Positions 1 to 9,098 of a DNA stretch of 64,000 nt are shown one piece after another. This DNA comes from Winslowiella toletana (GTDB lineage Bacteria; Pseudomonadota; Gammaproteobacteria; Enterobacterales; Enterobacteriaceae). Made by a program: the position numbers and the translations under genes. The notes below the pieces were generated by a model. That model saw only the letters and a program-made list of their open reading frames with translations, did no database searches and was not told the origin of the DNA. Positions within the stretch are counted from its first letter, which is position 1. Each line of letters begins with the position of its first letter. Where the stretch lies: NCBI RefSeq assembly GCF_017875465.1, contig NZ_JAGGMQ010000001.1, positions 2,294,001 to 2,358,000 on the forward strand. Reading direction: 5' to 3'.

Positions 1-1881
1 AATATGGTAATGCCAAATATCGGGGCGTTTATCGCCTGGGGTATTATTACCGCTCTGTTTATTCCAACTGGCTGGCTGCCAAACGAAACGCTGGCCAAGC
101 TGGTAGGCCCAATGATTACCTACCTGCTGCCACTGCTGATCGGTTATACCGGTGGTCGTCTGGTAGGTGGCGATCGCGGCGGTGTGGTCGGTGCCATTAC
201 CACCATGGGTGTGATTGTCGGCGCCGATATGCCAATGTTCCTTGGCGCGATGATTGCCGGTCCGCTGGGCGGCTGGGCAATCAAACACTTCGACCGCCTG
301 GTCGACGGCAAGATTAAAAGCGGTTTCGAAATGCTGGTTAACAACTTCTCTGCCGGTATTATCGGTATGTTGTTGGCTATCCTGTCATTCCTCGCTATCG
401 GTCCACTGGTTGAAGGCCTGTCGCATATTCTCGCCGCGGGTGTAAACCTGATGGTGCAGAACAACCTGCTGCCACTGACTTCCATCTTTGTCGAACCGGC
501 GAAAATCCTGTTCCTTAATAACGCCATTAACCACGGTATCTTCTCGCCACTGGGTATCCAGCAGGCCAGCGAAGCGGGCAAATCGATCTTCTTCCTGATC
601 GAAGCGAACCCGGGTCCGGGTATGGGCGTATTGATGGCTTATGTGTTCTTTGGTCGTGGTAACGCCAAGCAGTCTGCGGGCGGCGCGGCAATTATCCACT
701 TCCTCGGCGGTATCCACGAAATCTACTTCCCGTATGTGCTGATGAACCCGCGTCTGATTATCGCGGTTATCCTCGGTGGTATGACTGGCGTGTTTACCCT
801 GACACTGCTGAACGGTGGCCTGGTTTCACCCGCATCACCCGGTTCAATCCTCGCGGTGCTGGCAATGACGCCAAAAGGCGCTTACTTCGCCAATATCGTG
901 GCAATTGCCGCCGCCTTTGCCGTCTCCTTCGTGGTTTCCGCTGTGCTGTTGAAAACCAGCAAAGTGAAAGAAGAGGACGATATCGAAGCGGCTGCCCGTC
1001 GTGTGCAGGATATGAAAGCGCAGTCAAAAGGCCAGAGCGGAGCAACTGCGGTTACCGCTGCGGATGGTCTGAACAGCGACCTGAGCCACGTGCGTAAAAT
1101 CATCGTTGCCTGTGATGCCGGTATGGGTTCCAGCGCCATGGGCGCCGGCGTGCTGCGCAAGAAAGTGAACGATGCCGGTCTGACCATTATCACGGTGACC
1201 AATAGCGCCATTAACAGCCTGCCAGGCGACGTCGATCTGGTGATTACTCACCGCGATCTGACTGAACGTGCGATGCGCCAGGCGCCTCATGCCCAGCATA
1301 TTTCGCTGAGCAACTTCCTCGACAGCGGTTTGTATACCGATCTGACCGCGCGTCTGGTAGATGCCAATCGTTCTGCGGGCCATCGTGACAAAGTGATGAC
1401 CACGCTCAATGACAGCTTCGACGCCGGGCAGGATCATCTGTTTAAACTGAGCGAGAGCAATATCTTCCTCGGTCTGCAGGCGAGCGAGAAAGAACAGGCG
1501 ATTCGCTTTGCCGGTGAGCAGCTGGTGAAAGGCGGTTATGTCGAGCCGGAATATGTGCAGGCGATGCTGGATCGCGAGAAATTGACCCCAACCTATCTCG
1601 GTGAGTCGATTGCAGTGCCGCACGGTACGGTTGAAGCGAAAGACCGCGTACTGAAAACCGGTGTGGTGTTCTGCCAGTATCCACAGGGCGTACGTTTTGG
1701 CGAAGAAGAGGACGACATTGCGCGTCTGGTTATTGGTATCGCCGCACGTAATAATGAGCACATCCAGGTAATCACCAGCCTGACCAACGCACTGGACGAT
1801 GACAGCGTGATTGAGAAGCTGGCTTCTACCACCAATGTGCAGGACGTTCTGGATATTCTGTCAGGTAAAAAACCCGCCTGA
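1..1881 (+). CDS. mtlA: PTS mannitol-specific EIICBA transporter, 5' end cut by window
   Basis: Imports mannitol across the inner membrane and phosphorylates it to mannitol-1-phosphate. The reading frame is open from base 1, and comparison with E. coli MtlA indicates that about 17 N-terminal residues lie outside the window; the ATG at 4 is internal. Domain order is EIIC (hydrophobic, with the GGIHEIYFPY active-site loop near 700-740), EIIB with the phosphorylated Cys in VACDAGMGSS (codon 1111-1113), then EIIA with the phosphorylated His in VPHGT (codon 1621-1623). All three modules are intact, so the enzyme should be functional. It is first in the mtlA-mtlD-mtlR order typical of enterobacteria. 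Confidence 0.97.
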   Translation, partial: NMVMPNIGAFIAWGIITALFIPTGWLPNETLAKLVGPMITYLLPLLIGYTGGRLVGGDRGGVVGAITTMGVIVGADMPMFLGAMIAGPLGGWAIKHFDRLVDGKIKSGFEMLVNNFSAGIIGMLLAILSFLAIGPLVEGLSHILAAGVNLMVQNNLLPLTSIFVEPAKILFLNNAINHGIFSPLGIQQASEAGKSIFFLIEANPGPGMGVLMAYVFFGRGNAKQSAGGAAIIHFLGGIHEIYFPYVLMNPRLIIAVILGGMTGVFTLTLLNGGLVSPASPGSILAVLAMTPKGAYFANIVAIAAAFAVSFVVSAVLLKTSKVKEEDDIEAAARRVQDMKAQSKGQSGATAVTAADGLNSDLSHVRKIIVACDAGMGSSAMGAGVLRKKVNDAGLTIITVTNSAINSLPGDVDLVITHRDLTERAMRQAPHAQHISLSNFLDSGLYTDLTARLVDANRSAGHRDKVMTTLNDSFDAGQDHLFKLSESNIFLGLQASEKEQAIRFAGEQLVKGGYVEPEYVQAMLDREKLTPTYLGESIAVPHGTVEAKDRVLKTGVVFCQYPQGVRFGEEEDDIARLVIGIAARNNEHIQVITSLTNALDDDSVIEKLASTTNVQDVLDILSGKKPA

Positions 1882-1910
1882 TTTTGTCGCAGGCGCGAAG
1901 GTATTTCCCA

Positions 1911-1958
1911 GGGGCTGAGCATGCCCAGCCCTTTATTCGGGCCAGGCATGCCTGGCCC
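1911..1958. promoter_or_regulatory. Tandem stem-loops between mtlA and mtlD
   Basis: Two adjacent inverted repeats fill the mtlA-mtlD gap. The first pairs 1912-1917 (GGGCTG) with 1926-1931 (CAGCCC). The second, 1939-1958, is a perfect 20-base palindrome centred on GGCATGCC. Neither is followed by a T run, so a full terminator is unlikely. An mRNA-stabilising or processing element that sets different mtlA and mtlD levels is a reasonable inference. Confidence 0.55.
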
Positions 1959-1983
1959 TTACGTTATTGAGGTGGGTAACAGC

Positions 1984-3132
1984 ATGAAAGCTTTGCATTT
2001 TGGCGCAGGTAATATTGGCCGCGGTTTTATTGGTAAATTGCTGGCGGATGCCGGTATCGAACTGGTTTTCGCCGATGTGAATCAGGCAGTGCTGGATGAA
2101 CTGAACGCACGTCACGAATATCCGGTGCATGTGGTGGGCGAGAATGCCCAGGTTGAGATTGTTAAAGGCGTCAGCGCGGTTAACAGCACCAGTGATGAGA
2201 TTATCGCGCTGATTGCTGAGGTTGATATCGTTACCACGGCGGTTGGTCCACAGATCCTCGAGCGTATCGCCGGTAGCGTCGCCAAAGGGCTGGCCAAACG
2301 CAGTGATAGCGCTAATGTCCGTCCGTTAAACATTATTGCCTGTGAAAATATGGTGCGTGGCACCAGCCAGCTTAAACAGCACGTAATGAAAGCGCTGCCA
2401 GAGCAGTATCACGCCTGGGTCGAGCAACATGTCGGTTTTGTTGATTCCGCCGTCGACCGTATCGTACCGCCATCCGCCGCAGGCAGCACTGATGTGCTGG
2501 AAGTGACGGTAGAGACCTTTAGCGAGTGGATCGTCGATAAAACCCAGTTTAAAGGCCCGCTGCCAGCCATTGCGGGCATGGAACTGACCGACAATCTGAT
2601 GGCGTTTGTCGAACGCAAACTGTTTACCCTCAACACCGGCCATGCCATTACCGCTTACCTCGGCCAGATGGCGGGACACCAGACGATTCGTGAAGCGATT
2701 CTTGATGAGAAAGTGCGTCAGGTGGTTAAAGGGGCGATGCAGGAGAGCGGTGCAGTGCTGATCAAACGTTATGGTTTTGACGCCGCTAAACATGCTGCCT
2801 ATATCGAAAAAATCCTTAGCCGCTTTGAAAACCCGTATCTGAAAGATGACGTTGAGCGCGTAGGCCGTCAGCCGCTGCGTAAACTGAGCGCTGGCGATCG
2901 CCTGATCAAGCCCACCCTCGGCACGCTGGAGTACCAGTTGCCGCATGACAATCTGGTGCTCGGTATCGCCGCCGCGCTGCATTATCGCAGCGATCAGGAT
3001 CCACAAGCGCAGGAGCTGGTTGCACTGCTGGAAAAATCAGGTCCGCAGGCGACCCTGGCGCAGGTGTCAGGTCTTGACGCCAACAGCGATGTGGTTCTCG
3101 CTGCGGTGAAAGCTTACAACGCTAACGCATAA
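1984..3132 (+). CDS. mtlD: Mannitol-1-phosphate 5-dehydrogenase
   Basis: NAD-dependent oxidation of mannitol-1-phosphate to fructose-6-phosphate in the cytoplasm, the second step of mannitol catabolism. The ATG at 1984 gives 382 residues, the same length as the E. coli enzyme and starting [15 protein letters not shown]. The frame stays open further upstream, but that extension runs through the intergenic hairpins and is not conserved. The N-terminal GAGNIGRG motif binds NAD, and the long-chain polyol dehydrogenase catalytic pattern K-x4-N-x2-H is present at K212, N217 and H220. It is co-directional with mtlA and mtlR. Confidence 0.97.
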   Translation: MKALHFGAGNIGRGFIGKLLADAGIELVFADVNQAVLDELNARHEYPVHVVGENAQVEIVKGVSAVNSTSDEIIALIAEVDIVTTAVGPQILERIAGSVAKGLAKRSDSANVRPLNIIACENMVRGTSQLKQHVMKALPEQYHAWVEQHVGFVDSAVDRIVPPSAAGSTDVLEVTVETFSEWIVDKTQFKGPLPAIAGMELTDNLMAFVERKLFTLNTGHAITAYLGQMAGHQTIREAILDEKVRQVVKGAMQESGAVLIKRYGFDAAKHAAYIEKILSRFENPYLKDDVERVGRQPLRKLSAGDRLIKPTLGTLEYQLPHDNLVLGIAAALHYRSDQDPQAQELVALLEKSGPQATLAQVSGLDANSDVVLAAVKAYNANA

Positions 3133-3165
3133 CTGACGTTGCAGACAGCGAACCCCGGAGAGCAT

Positions 3166-3192
3166 CGGGAGCACAGTTTTGCTGTGCTCCCG
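3166..3192 (+). promoter_or_regulatory. Perfect 11-bp hairpin just before the mtlR start
   Basis: Bases 3166-3176 (CGGGAGCACAG) pair perfectly with 3182-3192 around a 5-base loop (TTTTG). No T tract follows. The stem ends six bases before the best-conserved mtlR ATG (3199) and holds the only purine-rich ribosome-binding-like stretch (GGGAG) in the area, so it may limit mtlR translation or act as an mRNA 3'-end stabiliser for mtlAD. The function is inferred. Confidence 0.6.
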
Positions 3193-3198
3193 GGCGCA

Positions 3199-3744
3199 AT
3201 GACAGATATGCAGGCCATAATGGAAGAGAAGCAGGCTTTTGAAAATCGGGTGCTTGAGCGCCTGAATGCCGGTCGTTCGGTGAGAAGCTTTCTGATCGCC
3301 GCGGTGGAGCTATTGGCCGAAGCGGTAAACCTGCTGGTGATGCAAGTATTCCGCAAAGATGATTATGCGGTGAAATACGCCGTCGAGCCGCTGCTGTTGG
3401 GTAATGGCCCGCTGGGAGAGCTGTCGGTGCGCCTGAAGCTGATTTACGGTCTTGGGGTGATTAACCGCAACGAGTATGAAGATTGTGAACTGCTGATGGC
3501 GTTGCGTGAAGAACTGAATGACGACCGCACCGAATACCGCTTTACCGATGATGAAATTCTCGGCCCTTTTGGCGAACTGCATTGCGTTAGCGCTTTGCCG
3601 CCGCCGCCGCAATTTGCCAGCGAAGATGAAGAACTGCGCGCCATGCAGCGTCAGCGCTATCAGCAAGTGGTGCGCTCCACCATGGTGCTGTCACTGACCG
3701 AGCTGATTTCCCGCATCAGCCTCAAACAAGCCTTTAAAAAGTAA
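3199..3744 (+). CDS. mtlR: Mannitol operon repressor MtlR
   Basis: MtlR-family negative regulator of the mannitol operon. The body of the protein (AFENRVLERLNAG, EAVNLLV-QVFRKDDYAVKYAVEPLL, LKLIYGLGVINR, FTDDEILGPFGELHC, ALPPPPQF) is almost the same as in E. coli MtlR. The start is uncertain. ATG 3199 gives 181 residues but has no Shine-Dalgarno sequence. GTG 3184 and TTG 3139 are in-frame alternatives, the last giving 201 residues against about 195 in E. coli. A perfect hairpin (3166-3192) lies over this start region. There is no recognisable helix-turn-helix, as is usual for the family. It is third in the operon. Confidence 0.92.
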   Translation: MTDMQAIMEEKQAFENRVLERLNAGRSVRSFLIAAVELLAEAVNLLVMQVFRKDDYAVKYAVEPLLLGNGPLGELSVRLKLIYGLGVINRNEYEDCELLMALREELNDDRTEYRFTDDEILGPFGELHCVSALPPPPQFASEDEELRAMQRQRYQQVVRSTMVLSLTELISRISLKQAFKK

Positions 3745-3809
3745 CGCCGCGAAAGCGCTATTTTTCGTGTATCCTTTGCCGCATAGCGTCAATTTATCAG
3801 GTATAAATC

Positions 3810-4172
3810 ATGAAAGAACAGGAAAAAGCAGAAATCAAACGTCTGAGCGATCAGCTTGATGCCCTTAATCACAAAGAGCCTGCCCTGCTGGCATCAGGTG
3901 AACCAGAGAAACTCGGCGAATTGCTGCGCGAGAAAGACAAGCTGATTGAAGAGATCGAACGTCTGAAAGGCGTGCGCGTGCAGAAGCTGAGTAAAGAAGC
4001 TGAAAAGCTGCAGCAGTTACCTTTTAGCCGTGCGATTACCAAAAAAGAGCAGGCGGATATGGGTAGCCTGAAAAAAGCCGTGCGTGGCATTGTGGTGGTG
4101 CACCCGATGACTGCACTGGGCCGCGAAATGGGTCTGCAGGAAGTGACCGGTTTTGCTAAGAAAGCGTTTTAA
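3810..4172 (+). CDS. yibL: YibL family ribosome-associated protein
   Basis: Small basic protein of 120 residues, the same length as E. coli YibL (DUF2810). The N-terminal half is highly charged and probably coiled coil (runs of E, K and R to about residue 60). The C-terminal half carries the conserved [34 protein letters not shown] block. Family knowledge places YibL on ribosomal particles, with no defined biochemical role. It follows mtlR by 65 bases, as in E. coli, and is probably transcribed separately. Confidence 0.95.
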   Translation: MKEQEKAEIKRLSDQLDALNHKEPALLASGEPEKLGELLREKDKLIEEIERLKGVRVQKLSKEAEKLQQLPFSRAITKKEQADMGSLKKAVRGIVVVHPMTALGREMGLQEVTGFAKKAF

Positions 4173-4179
4173 TTTGCAG

Positions 4180-4207
4180 CAGGGGCGGCGGCATTAAGCC
4201 GTCCCTG
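4180..4207 (+). terminator. Stem-loop after yibL
   Basis: A 10-bp stem, 4180-4189 with 4198-4207 (one G-U pair), and an 8-base loop, starting eight bases after the yibL stop. No clear T tract follows, so intrinsic termination is only possible. Confidence 0.4.
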
Positions 4208-4398
4208 GGCTGTATTGAGTCGGCAAAAACCCGTTATTGTTTCTGGTTTTTCAGCCAGCACCGAAGTCATAAATTGTTTTGATGCACCACCTCTCCCCCC
4301 GCGCTTTCAGCGTTATCTTGTAGTGCCATTCCTCGGCCCTGACTAATCTCATTCTCTGACATTGCTGCGGCCAGCAAACATCATCGGGAGAGGGAAAA

Positions 4399-5469
4399 AT
4401 GCCCGTCATAATCGATTCACCCAACACCTGGTCTCCCTTCAGCCTGCCTGCCGGTCAGGAGGCCAAATACCAAACTCCCGGTGCTCCATTAGATGAAGGA
4501 CTAAAACAACGGGCGCGCAACAATGATAACTTCAGTATCGATTATCTGTTCACGTTAGCCTGTGAAAACAGCCTCCAGTCCCCCGAGGCTGAGTCATTTA
4601 TTTTTGATTTATATACCGGTAAACAGGGTGTTACCGCAGACAACCAGCTGAGTGTTCAGCTGGGCAAGGACGCTTTGAAAATGGTCGAAATAGTGCAGGC
4701 CAGGAACAAACAAAAACCTGCGCATGATCAATGGCAAATTCCGATCAAAATCCTGATGATGGCGGGTTTTGAAACAAACAGTCTCTCCAGCCTGCGCGAG
4801 AATATTGTTGCCGATATCAAGCGGCAGCTACCGCCGCAGCTCACCAATGCGATTAGCGATAACGGTTATCAGATCGATTCTGCGATTTTCGACCCTAACC
4901 GCTATATCACCTCAGCGGAACTGGACTCCGTCTCCGGGTTATTAAACCGCAAGCAGAGCCGCGTCGCATTCCATAATGCCATCGGTATTCCTGAGGCTGA
5001 GCCGCATTGCGGCGCACTCATTACGCAAATGGCGGCAGGCTTGTCGCACAATAATCAGCCCGGCTTCGCGGTCGACTTTAAACCGCTTTTGTTCCGCGAA
5101 CACTGGGTGTTGTTTGGTACTTATACCCGCTCAGACGGGCAAAAACAGTCGATAGTCTTTGATAGTCTCGACTATCTGAACGCCAGTGAAAAAGCCTGGC
5201 TGGATCGCCTTGCCGGGGCCAGTGATACCAGCAGCCCGTTATTTTTGCAGAAAAACCTGCAGGAGAATGCCCCCAACGCTTGCGGTTTATTGGTGGCGAA
5301 AGCGATGCAGGCAATTGCGGATAACCCCAGCGAGCCTGAACAGGCGTTGCAAAAATTTATTCAGGAATTTAGCGCACTGGATAACAGCGAGCAGCAGCTA
5401 TTTAATCTGCGCGGACGCGCGGAGATGTATGGCGCATTAGTGGATAATCTCTCTCAGTCTGGCAGTTAA
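4399..5469 (+). CDS. CE-clan cysteine protease, ElaD/SseL deubiquitinase-like
   Basis: A 356-residue protein whose C-terminal half shows the CE-clan (Ulp1/YopJ/SseL) catalytic layout: H235-W236 in REHWVLFGTY, acidic residue D255 in IVFDSLD, Q288 in LQENAPNACG and nucleophile C295 followed by Gly. From memory, E. coli ElaD has the matching series GGHWILVSL, VIFNSL, then LQ before SCG. The N-terminal stretch near residues 35-75 also resembles the ElaD/SseL region. Related proteins cleave ubiquitin or ubiquitin-like modifiers in host cells after secretion. No Sec signal peptide is seen; translocation by a type III system or another route is inference, and no secretion genes lie nearby. Shine-Dalgarno GGGAGAGGG precedes the ATG. 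It stands alone between yibL and a convergent ABC importer. Confidence 0.72.
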   Translation: MPVIIDSPNTWSPFSLPAGQEAKYQTPGAPLDEGLKQRARNNDNFSIDYLFTLACENSLQSPEAESFIFDLYTGKQGVTADNQLSVQLGKDALKMVEIVQARNKQKPAHDQWQIPIKILMMAGFETNSLSSLRENIVADIKRQLPPQLTNAISDNGYQIDSAIFDPNRYITSAELDSVSGLLNRKQSRVAFHNAIGIPEAEPHCGALITQMAAGLSHNNQPGFAVDFKPLLFREHWVLFGTYTRSDGQKQSIVFDSLDYLNASEKAWLDRLAGASDTSSPLFLQKNLQENAPNACGLLVAKAMQAIADNPSEPEQALQKFIQEFSALDNSEQQLFNLRGRAEMYGALVDNLSQSGS

Positions 5470-5484
5470 CCAGACTGAGAGAGA
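5448..5484. terminator. Perfect 15-bp hairpin between convergent genes
   Basis: Bases 5448-5462 pair perfectly with 5470-5484 around a 7-base loop. The 5' arm encodes the last residues of the protease gene and the loop holds its stop codon. There is no T tract on either side, but the stem lies between two convergent genes and probably acts as a bidirectional 3' end or stabiliser. Confidence 0.55.
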
Positions 5485-5495
5485 CACAGGGGGGA

Positions 5496-6569
5496 TTACT
5501 TCTTACCGTATTTCGCTTCTAAGGTTGCAAACCATGGCGCAATAAAGTCATCGGTCTGGCCCCAGCCCGGAATGATTTTACTCAGGCTGGCGACGTTAAC
5601 CGCACCCTGCTGACTGTTGAGCAAAGCTTGCGGAATAGCAGCCGCTTTAAACTCATAGCTGGCAGGCGTTTTTTCACCGGCAATCTTATTGGCGATCAGA
5701 CGCATATTCACTGCGCCAATCAGTTTGGTGTCCACCGCGACGCTGCTTACCCACGGGCTTTTCGGCTCGCGCATCAGTTGCAGATCCTGATTGGAGATAT
5801 CAATGCTGTAGAGTTTAATCTCAGTACGACCATTCTCCTGCAGCGCTTTATAAGCCCCCTGGCTGAAGGCATCCCAGGTTCCCCAGATGGCATCGATTTT
5901 TCCTTTCGGATACTTAGCCAGAATCGCGCCGACTTTATTGGCGGTATCGCCCTGCACATCAGAAGAGACCGCGCCAATCGACTCCAGCTGATGGATTTCC
6001 GGGTAAGTCTTCTGTAGCTTTTCAAACTCTGCCTGACGACGTTCCATCGCCGGGAAACCGGCAACCCACAGCTTGACGATATTCGCCTTGCCGTTGAAAT
6101 CTTTCGCCAGCTGGCTGATCGAGAGATTCGCCAGCGAGGCGTCATCCTGCTGAGAAACCGTCACGCCCGGCACATCACTGTTTACCGGCGTATCGAATAC
6201 CGTCACTTTAATCCCGGCGTCAGCGATACGTTTTACCAGCGCGGTAGAGTAAGGGTCACGACCGTGGGAGAGGATAATACCGTCATACTTCTGGCTAATC
6301 GCCTGATTAACGAAATCCTGAAAGCGCGCGTCATCACCGTTGCTCAGAAAGGTGCTGACCTTAAAGCCGAGCTTTCTCCCTTCCTGAATCGCGCCCGCGA
6401 CAAACTGGGTGGTATTGTCGTCAGAACCGAGGTTGCGGATCACCGCCACGCGGATCGGACCGTCATGATTAGCGATAGCTGCCGGGACAGGGGTTGGGGT
6501 TTCCGCGGCAAATGCAGGTAACGCGGTCAGCAGGCTCAGCGCCAGCAGCGATGTTGTGAGTTTTTTCAT
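5496..6569 (-). CDS. Periplasmic sugar-binding protein of an ABC importer
   Basis: A 357-residue substrate-binding protein of the ribose/galactose type (Peripla_BP_4-like). It begins with a clear Sec signal peptide (MKKLTTSLLALSLLTALPAFA, cut near residue 21). The mature part has the family's two-lobe pattern: an early IRVAVIRNLG strand, YDGIILSHG, a central GDTANKVGAILAKYP and DAIWGTWDAFSQGAYKAL. Start 6569 was chosen for the signal peptide and the AGAGAA ribosome site before it; the frame stays open further upstream. It is last in an ATPase-permease-binding protein operon. The sugar cannot be named from the sequence, and no catabolic enzyme or regulator is adjacent. Confidence 0.88.
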   Translation of the reverse strand: MKKLTTSLLALSLLTALPAFAAETPTPVPAAIANHDGPIRVAVIRNLGSDDNTTQFVAGAIQEGRKLGFKVSTFLSNGDDARFQDFVNQAISQKYDGIILSHGRDPYSTALVKRIADAGIKVTVFDTPVNSDVPGVTVSQQDDASLANLSISQLAKDFNGKANIVKLWVAGFPAMERRQAEFEKLQKTYPEIHQLESIGAVSSDVQGDTANKVGAILAKYPKGKIDAIWGTWDAFSQGAYKALQENGRTEIKLYSIDISNQDLQLMREPKSPWVSSVAVDTKLIGAVNMRLIANKIAGEKTPASYEFKAAAIPQALLNSQQGAVNVASLSKIIPGWGQTDDFIAPWFATLEAKYGKK

Positions 6570-6597
6570 TATAATTCTCTGTGTTGTGTAAACCGCA

Positions 6598-7596
6598 TTA
6601 GCGGCGCTGGATATAAGTAATCGCCAGCGCAACCGCCAGCACTAACCCTTTAATAATGTCCATCGCGTAGTAAGGCACCGAAAGCATCACCAGCCCGTTG
6701 CCTAATACGCCAAGGATCACTGCGCCCAGCAGCGTACCCAGCGCATTCGGCTTACCGGAACCGGCCAGTGACAGGCCAATCCACGCCGCCGCCACCGCAT
6801 CCATCAGATAGCCACCACCGGCGTTAACCTGTGACGAGCCGATGCGCGAAGCCAGCAGAATGCCGCCGAGTCCCGCCAGCAGTGAAGCGATCACATAGGC
6901 GGCAACGCGATAGCGCGTAGTGCGAATTCCGGAGAGGCGCGCCGCTTCCGGGTTGCCGCCAATCGCATACATCCGGCGGCCATGTTTGGTCAGCGACAGA
7001 CCCAGCTGAGCAATCACCGTCACCGCCAGCATAATAATCACAATGGTCGGCACCTGGCCCAGCAGTGAGAAGCCCGCCGGAATAACGCCTTCCGCCATAT
7101 CGCCGCTCGGCAGCACCATATTTTCGGTAATCGAGCCGCCATAGCTGTAGGTCATCGCCACACCCTGCACCACAAACAGGCTGGCCAGCGTCGCCAGCAT
7201 ATCCGGGATTTTCAGCACCACGATCATAAAGGCGTTAAACAACCCGACCAGCGTACAGAGCAGTAACGTCACCACAATCGCCTGCGTCGAGCCGAAGCCA
7301 TACCAGACGAATAGCGAGATCACCAGCGAGTTCGCCAGCGATGCCGTCGACCCTACCGACAGGTCGAAGCCGCCAATGGTCAGCGAGATCGACACGCCAA
7401 TCGCAATAACCGTCACGATGGCGATGGAACGTAAGATATTGATGATGTTATTCGGGTCAAGGAAGCTATCCGATGCGAGGCCAAAGCCCGCAATCAGCGC
7501 CACTACCGTCAGCAACATCCCCCATTTGTAGAGAAATTCAAATAACTGGTGACGCACAGCTGGCGTCCCCTTCAGGGAAATTTCTTTGCTGCTCAC
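6598..7596 (-). CDS. Sugar ABC transporter permease (RbsC family)
   Basis: A 332-residue inner-membrane permease of the ribose/xylose/galactose family, with about eight to ten hydrophobic segments and the conserved GGFDLSVGSTASLAN and GGYLMDAVAAAWIGLSLAGSGKPN-type regions. It starts with GTG at 7596, overlapping the stop of the upstream ATPase gene by four bases (GTGA), which indicates translational coupling. It should form the channel with the double ATPase encoded at 7593-9098 and receive substrate from the binding protein at 5496-6569. Confidence 0.9.
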   Translation of the reverse strand: MSSKEISLKGTPAVRHQLFEFLYKWGMLLTVVALIAGFGLASDSFLDPNNIINILRSIAIVTVIAIGVSISLTIGGFDLSVGSTASLANSLVISLFVWYGFGSTQAIVVTLLLCTLVGLFNAFMIVVLKIPDMLATLASLFVVQGVAMTYSYGGSITENMVLPSGDMAEGVIPAGFSLLGQVPTIVIIMLAVTVIAQLGLSLTKHGRRMYAIGGNPEAARLSGIRTTRYRVAAYVIASLLAGLGGILLASRIGSSQVNAGGGYLMDAVAAAWIGLSLAGSGKPNALGTLLGAVILGVLGNGLVMLSVPYYAMDIIKGLVLAVALAITYIQRR

Positions 7597-9098
7597 GCAG
7601 GGGTTCCTCCGGTGGAATAAAGTAAAAGCGTTTCTTCGTCAGCGGTTCGCGCATCCATTTCCGCGACAATACGGCCATCCCATAGCACGCAAATGCGATC
7701 GCACAGACCAACCAGCTCGGCGAATTCACCTGAGGCATAGATCACCCCTTTGCCTTCGCGCGCCAGTTGATCAATTAAGACAAACAGGTCAGTTTTGGCT
7801 TTAACATCAACGCCTTTGGTCGGCTCATCAAAAATCAGCACATCGGCGTTATTGCGCAGCCATTTGCCAATCGCCACTTTTTGCTGATTACCGCCCGACA
7901 GGCGGCGCAGCGTCTGCTGCGGACCGGTGGTACGGATCCCCAGCTGCTGAATCACCTGTTCCGCCCAGCGCCATGCCTTGCGGCGGCCAAAAAAGCTGAA
8001 GCGGGAGAAGCTGTTATCGGCGCTGACGCTGAGGTTCATACTGACCGGTTCATCGATAAAAATCCCCTCTTTGCGCCGCTCCTCTGGCACCAGCGCCAGA
8101 CCGCGTTCAACTGAATTATGCGGTGAAGAAGGTTTCCACGCTTTACCGTGCAGCTCACCGGCACGCACCTGACTGCGCGTGGCGCCAAACAGCGCCTTAC
8201 AGAGTTCAGTTTTGCCCGCGCCAGCCAGGCCCGCAATACCGAGGATCTCCCCTTTGCGCAGTGTCAGCGAGATATCGTGCAGCAGCGCAGCATCGTGCAA
8301 CCCTTCAATGCTCAGCAGCGTGGCGCCATTTACCGCCTCACGGCGCGGAGGATAGATATCATCCAGCTGATGACCGAGCATTTTTTCCACAATCTGCTCA
8401 CCGCTCAGGTTCTGCATCGGGCCGCTTTCAATCAGGCGGCCATCACGCAGCACCGTCAGCTGGTCGCAAATCGCTTTCAGTTCATGAATACGGTGGGAAA
8501 TAAACACCACGCCAATGCCGTTCTGTTTCAGGCGGCGCACCACATTAAACAGGCGTTCACTCTCATGCTGATCCAGCGGCGCGGTTGGTTCATCGAGGAT
8601 CAGAAAACGGCAGTGGTGGGATAATGCGCGCGCCAGCAGAATTTGCTGCTTCTCCGCCAGCGTGCACTGCTCGATACGACGCCGTACATCAATCTGTACA
8701 TCAAGCTGCGCCAGCAGTTCACGCGCCTGGCGACGAATCTCTGCCCAGTGATACAGCTGACCCCCTTCGGCCAGCCGATCCAGCATAATGTTCTCGGCCA
8801 CACTTAGCGTAGGCACCAGCGCCACATCCACTTCCTGCTGCACCAGATGAATACCCAGCTGTTTGGCGTCACGCGGCGAACTGATTTTCACCTGCTGGCC
8901 ATCCAGCAGAATCTCGCCCTGATAATGGTTGTGCGCTCCCGACAGCACCGCCATCAGTGTCGATTTTCCTGCACCGTTGGCGCCGGTTAAAGCATGAATC
9001 GAGCCGCCTTGCAGGGTGAAATCCACCTGGGTCAGCGCTGCAAAACCGCCAAAAGCGATGGAAATGTTGTGCATTTCGAGGCGATTTAACGCAGTCAT
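7593..9098 (-). CDS. Sugar ABC transporter ATPase, two nucleotide-binding domains
   Basis: A 501-residue RbsA/XylG-like protein with two ABC domains. Domain 1 has Walker A GANGAGKST (residues 39-47), a degenerate signature (TLAEKQQ) and LILDEPTAPLD. Domain 2 has GLAGAGKTEL, the canonical signature LSGGNQQK and LIFDEPTKGVDV. An atypical Walker A in the second half is normal for this family. It energises uptake through the permease at 6598-7596. It is first in the operon; the 271 bases upstream (9099-9369) must hold the promoter, but no convincing -35/-10 pair or operator was seen. Confidence 0.92.
   Translation of the reverse strand: MTALNRLEMHNISIAFGGFAALTQVDFTLQGGSIHALTGANGAGKSTLMAVLSGAHNHYQGEILLDGQQVKISSPRDAKQLGIHLVQQEVDVALVPTLSVAENIMLDRLAEGGQLYHWAEIRRQARELLAQLDVQIDVRRRIEQCTLAEKQQILLARALSHHCRFLILDEPTAPLDQHESERLFNVVRRLKQNGIGVVFISHRIHELKAICDQLTVLRDGRLIESGPMQNLSGEQIVEKMLGHQLDDIYPPRREAVNGATLLSIEGLHDAALLHDISLTLRKGEILGIAGLAGAGKTELCKALFGATRSQVRAGELHGKAWKPSSPHNSVERGLALVPEERRKEGIFIDEPVSMNLSVSADNSFSRFSFFGRRKAWRWAEQVIQQLGIRTTGPQQTLRRLSGGNQQKVAIGKWLRNNADVLIFDEPTKGVDVKAKTDLFVLIDQLAREGKGVIYASGEFAELVGLCDRICVLWDGRIVAEMDARTADEETLLLYSTGGTPA

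Noticed and set aside
1024..1761. 245-codon minus-strand frame opposite mtlA
   Set aside because: Antisense to the EIIB/EIIA part of mtlA; no independent support.
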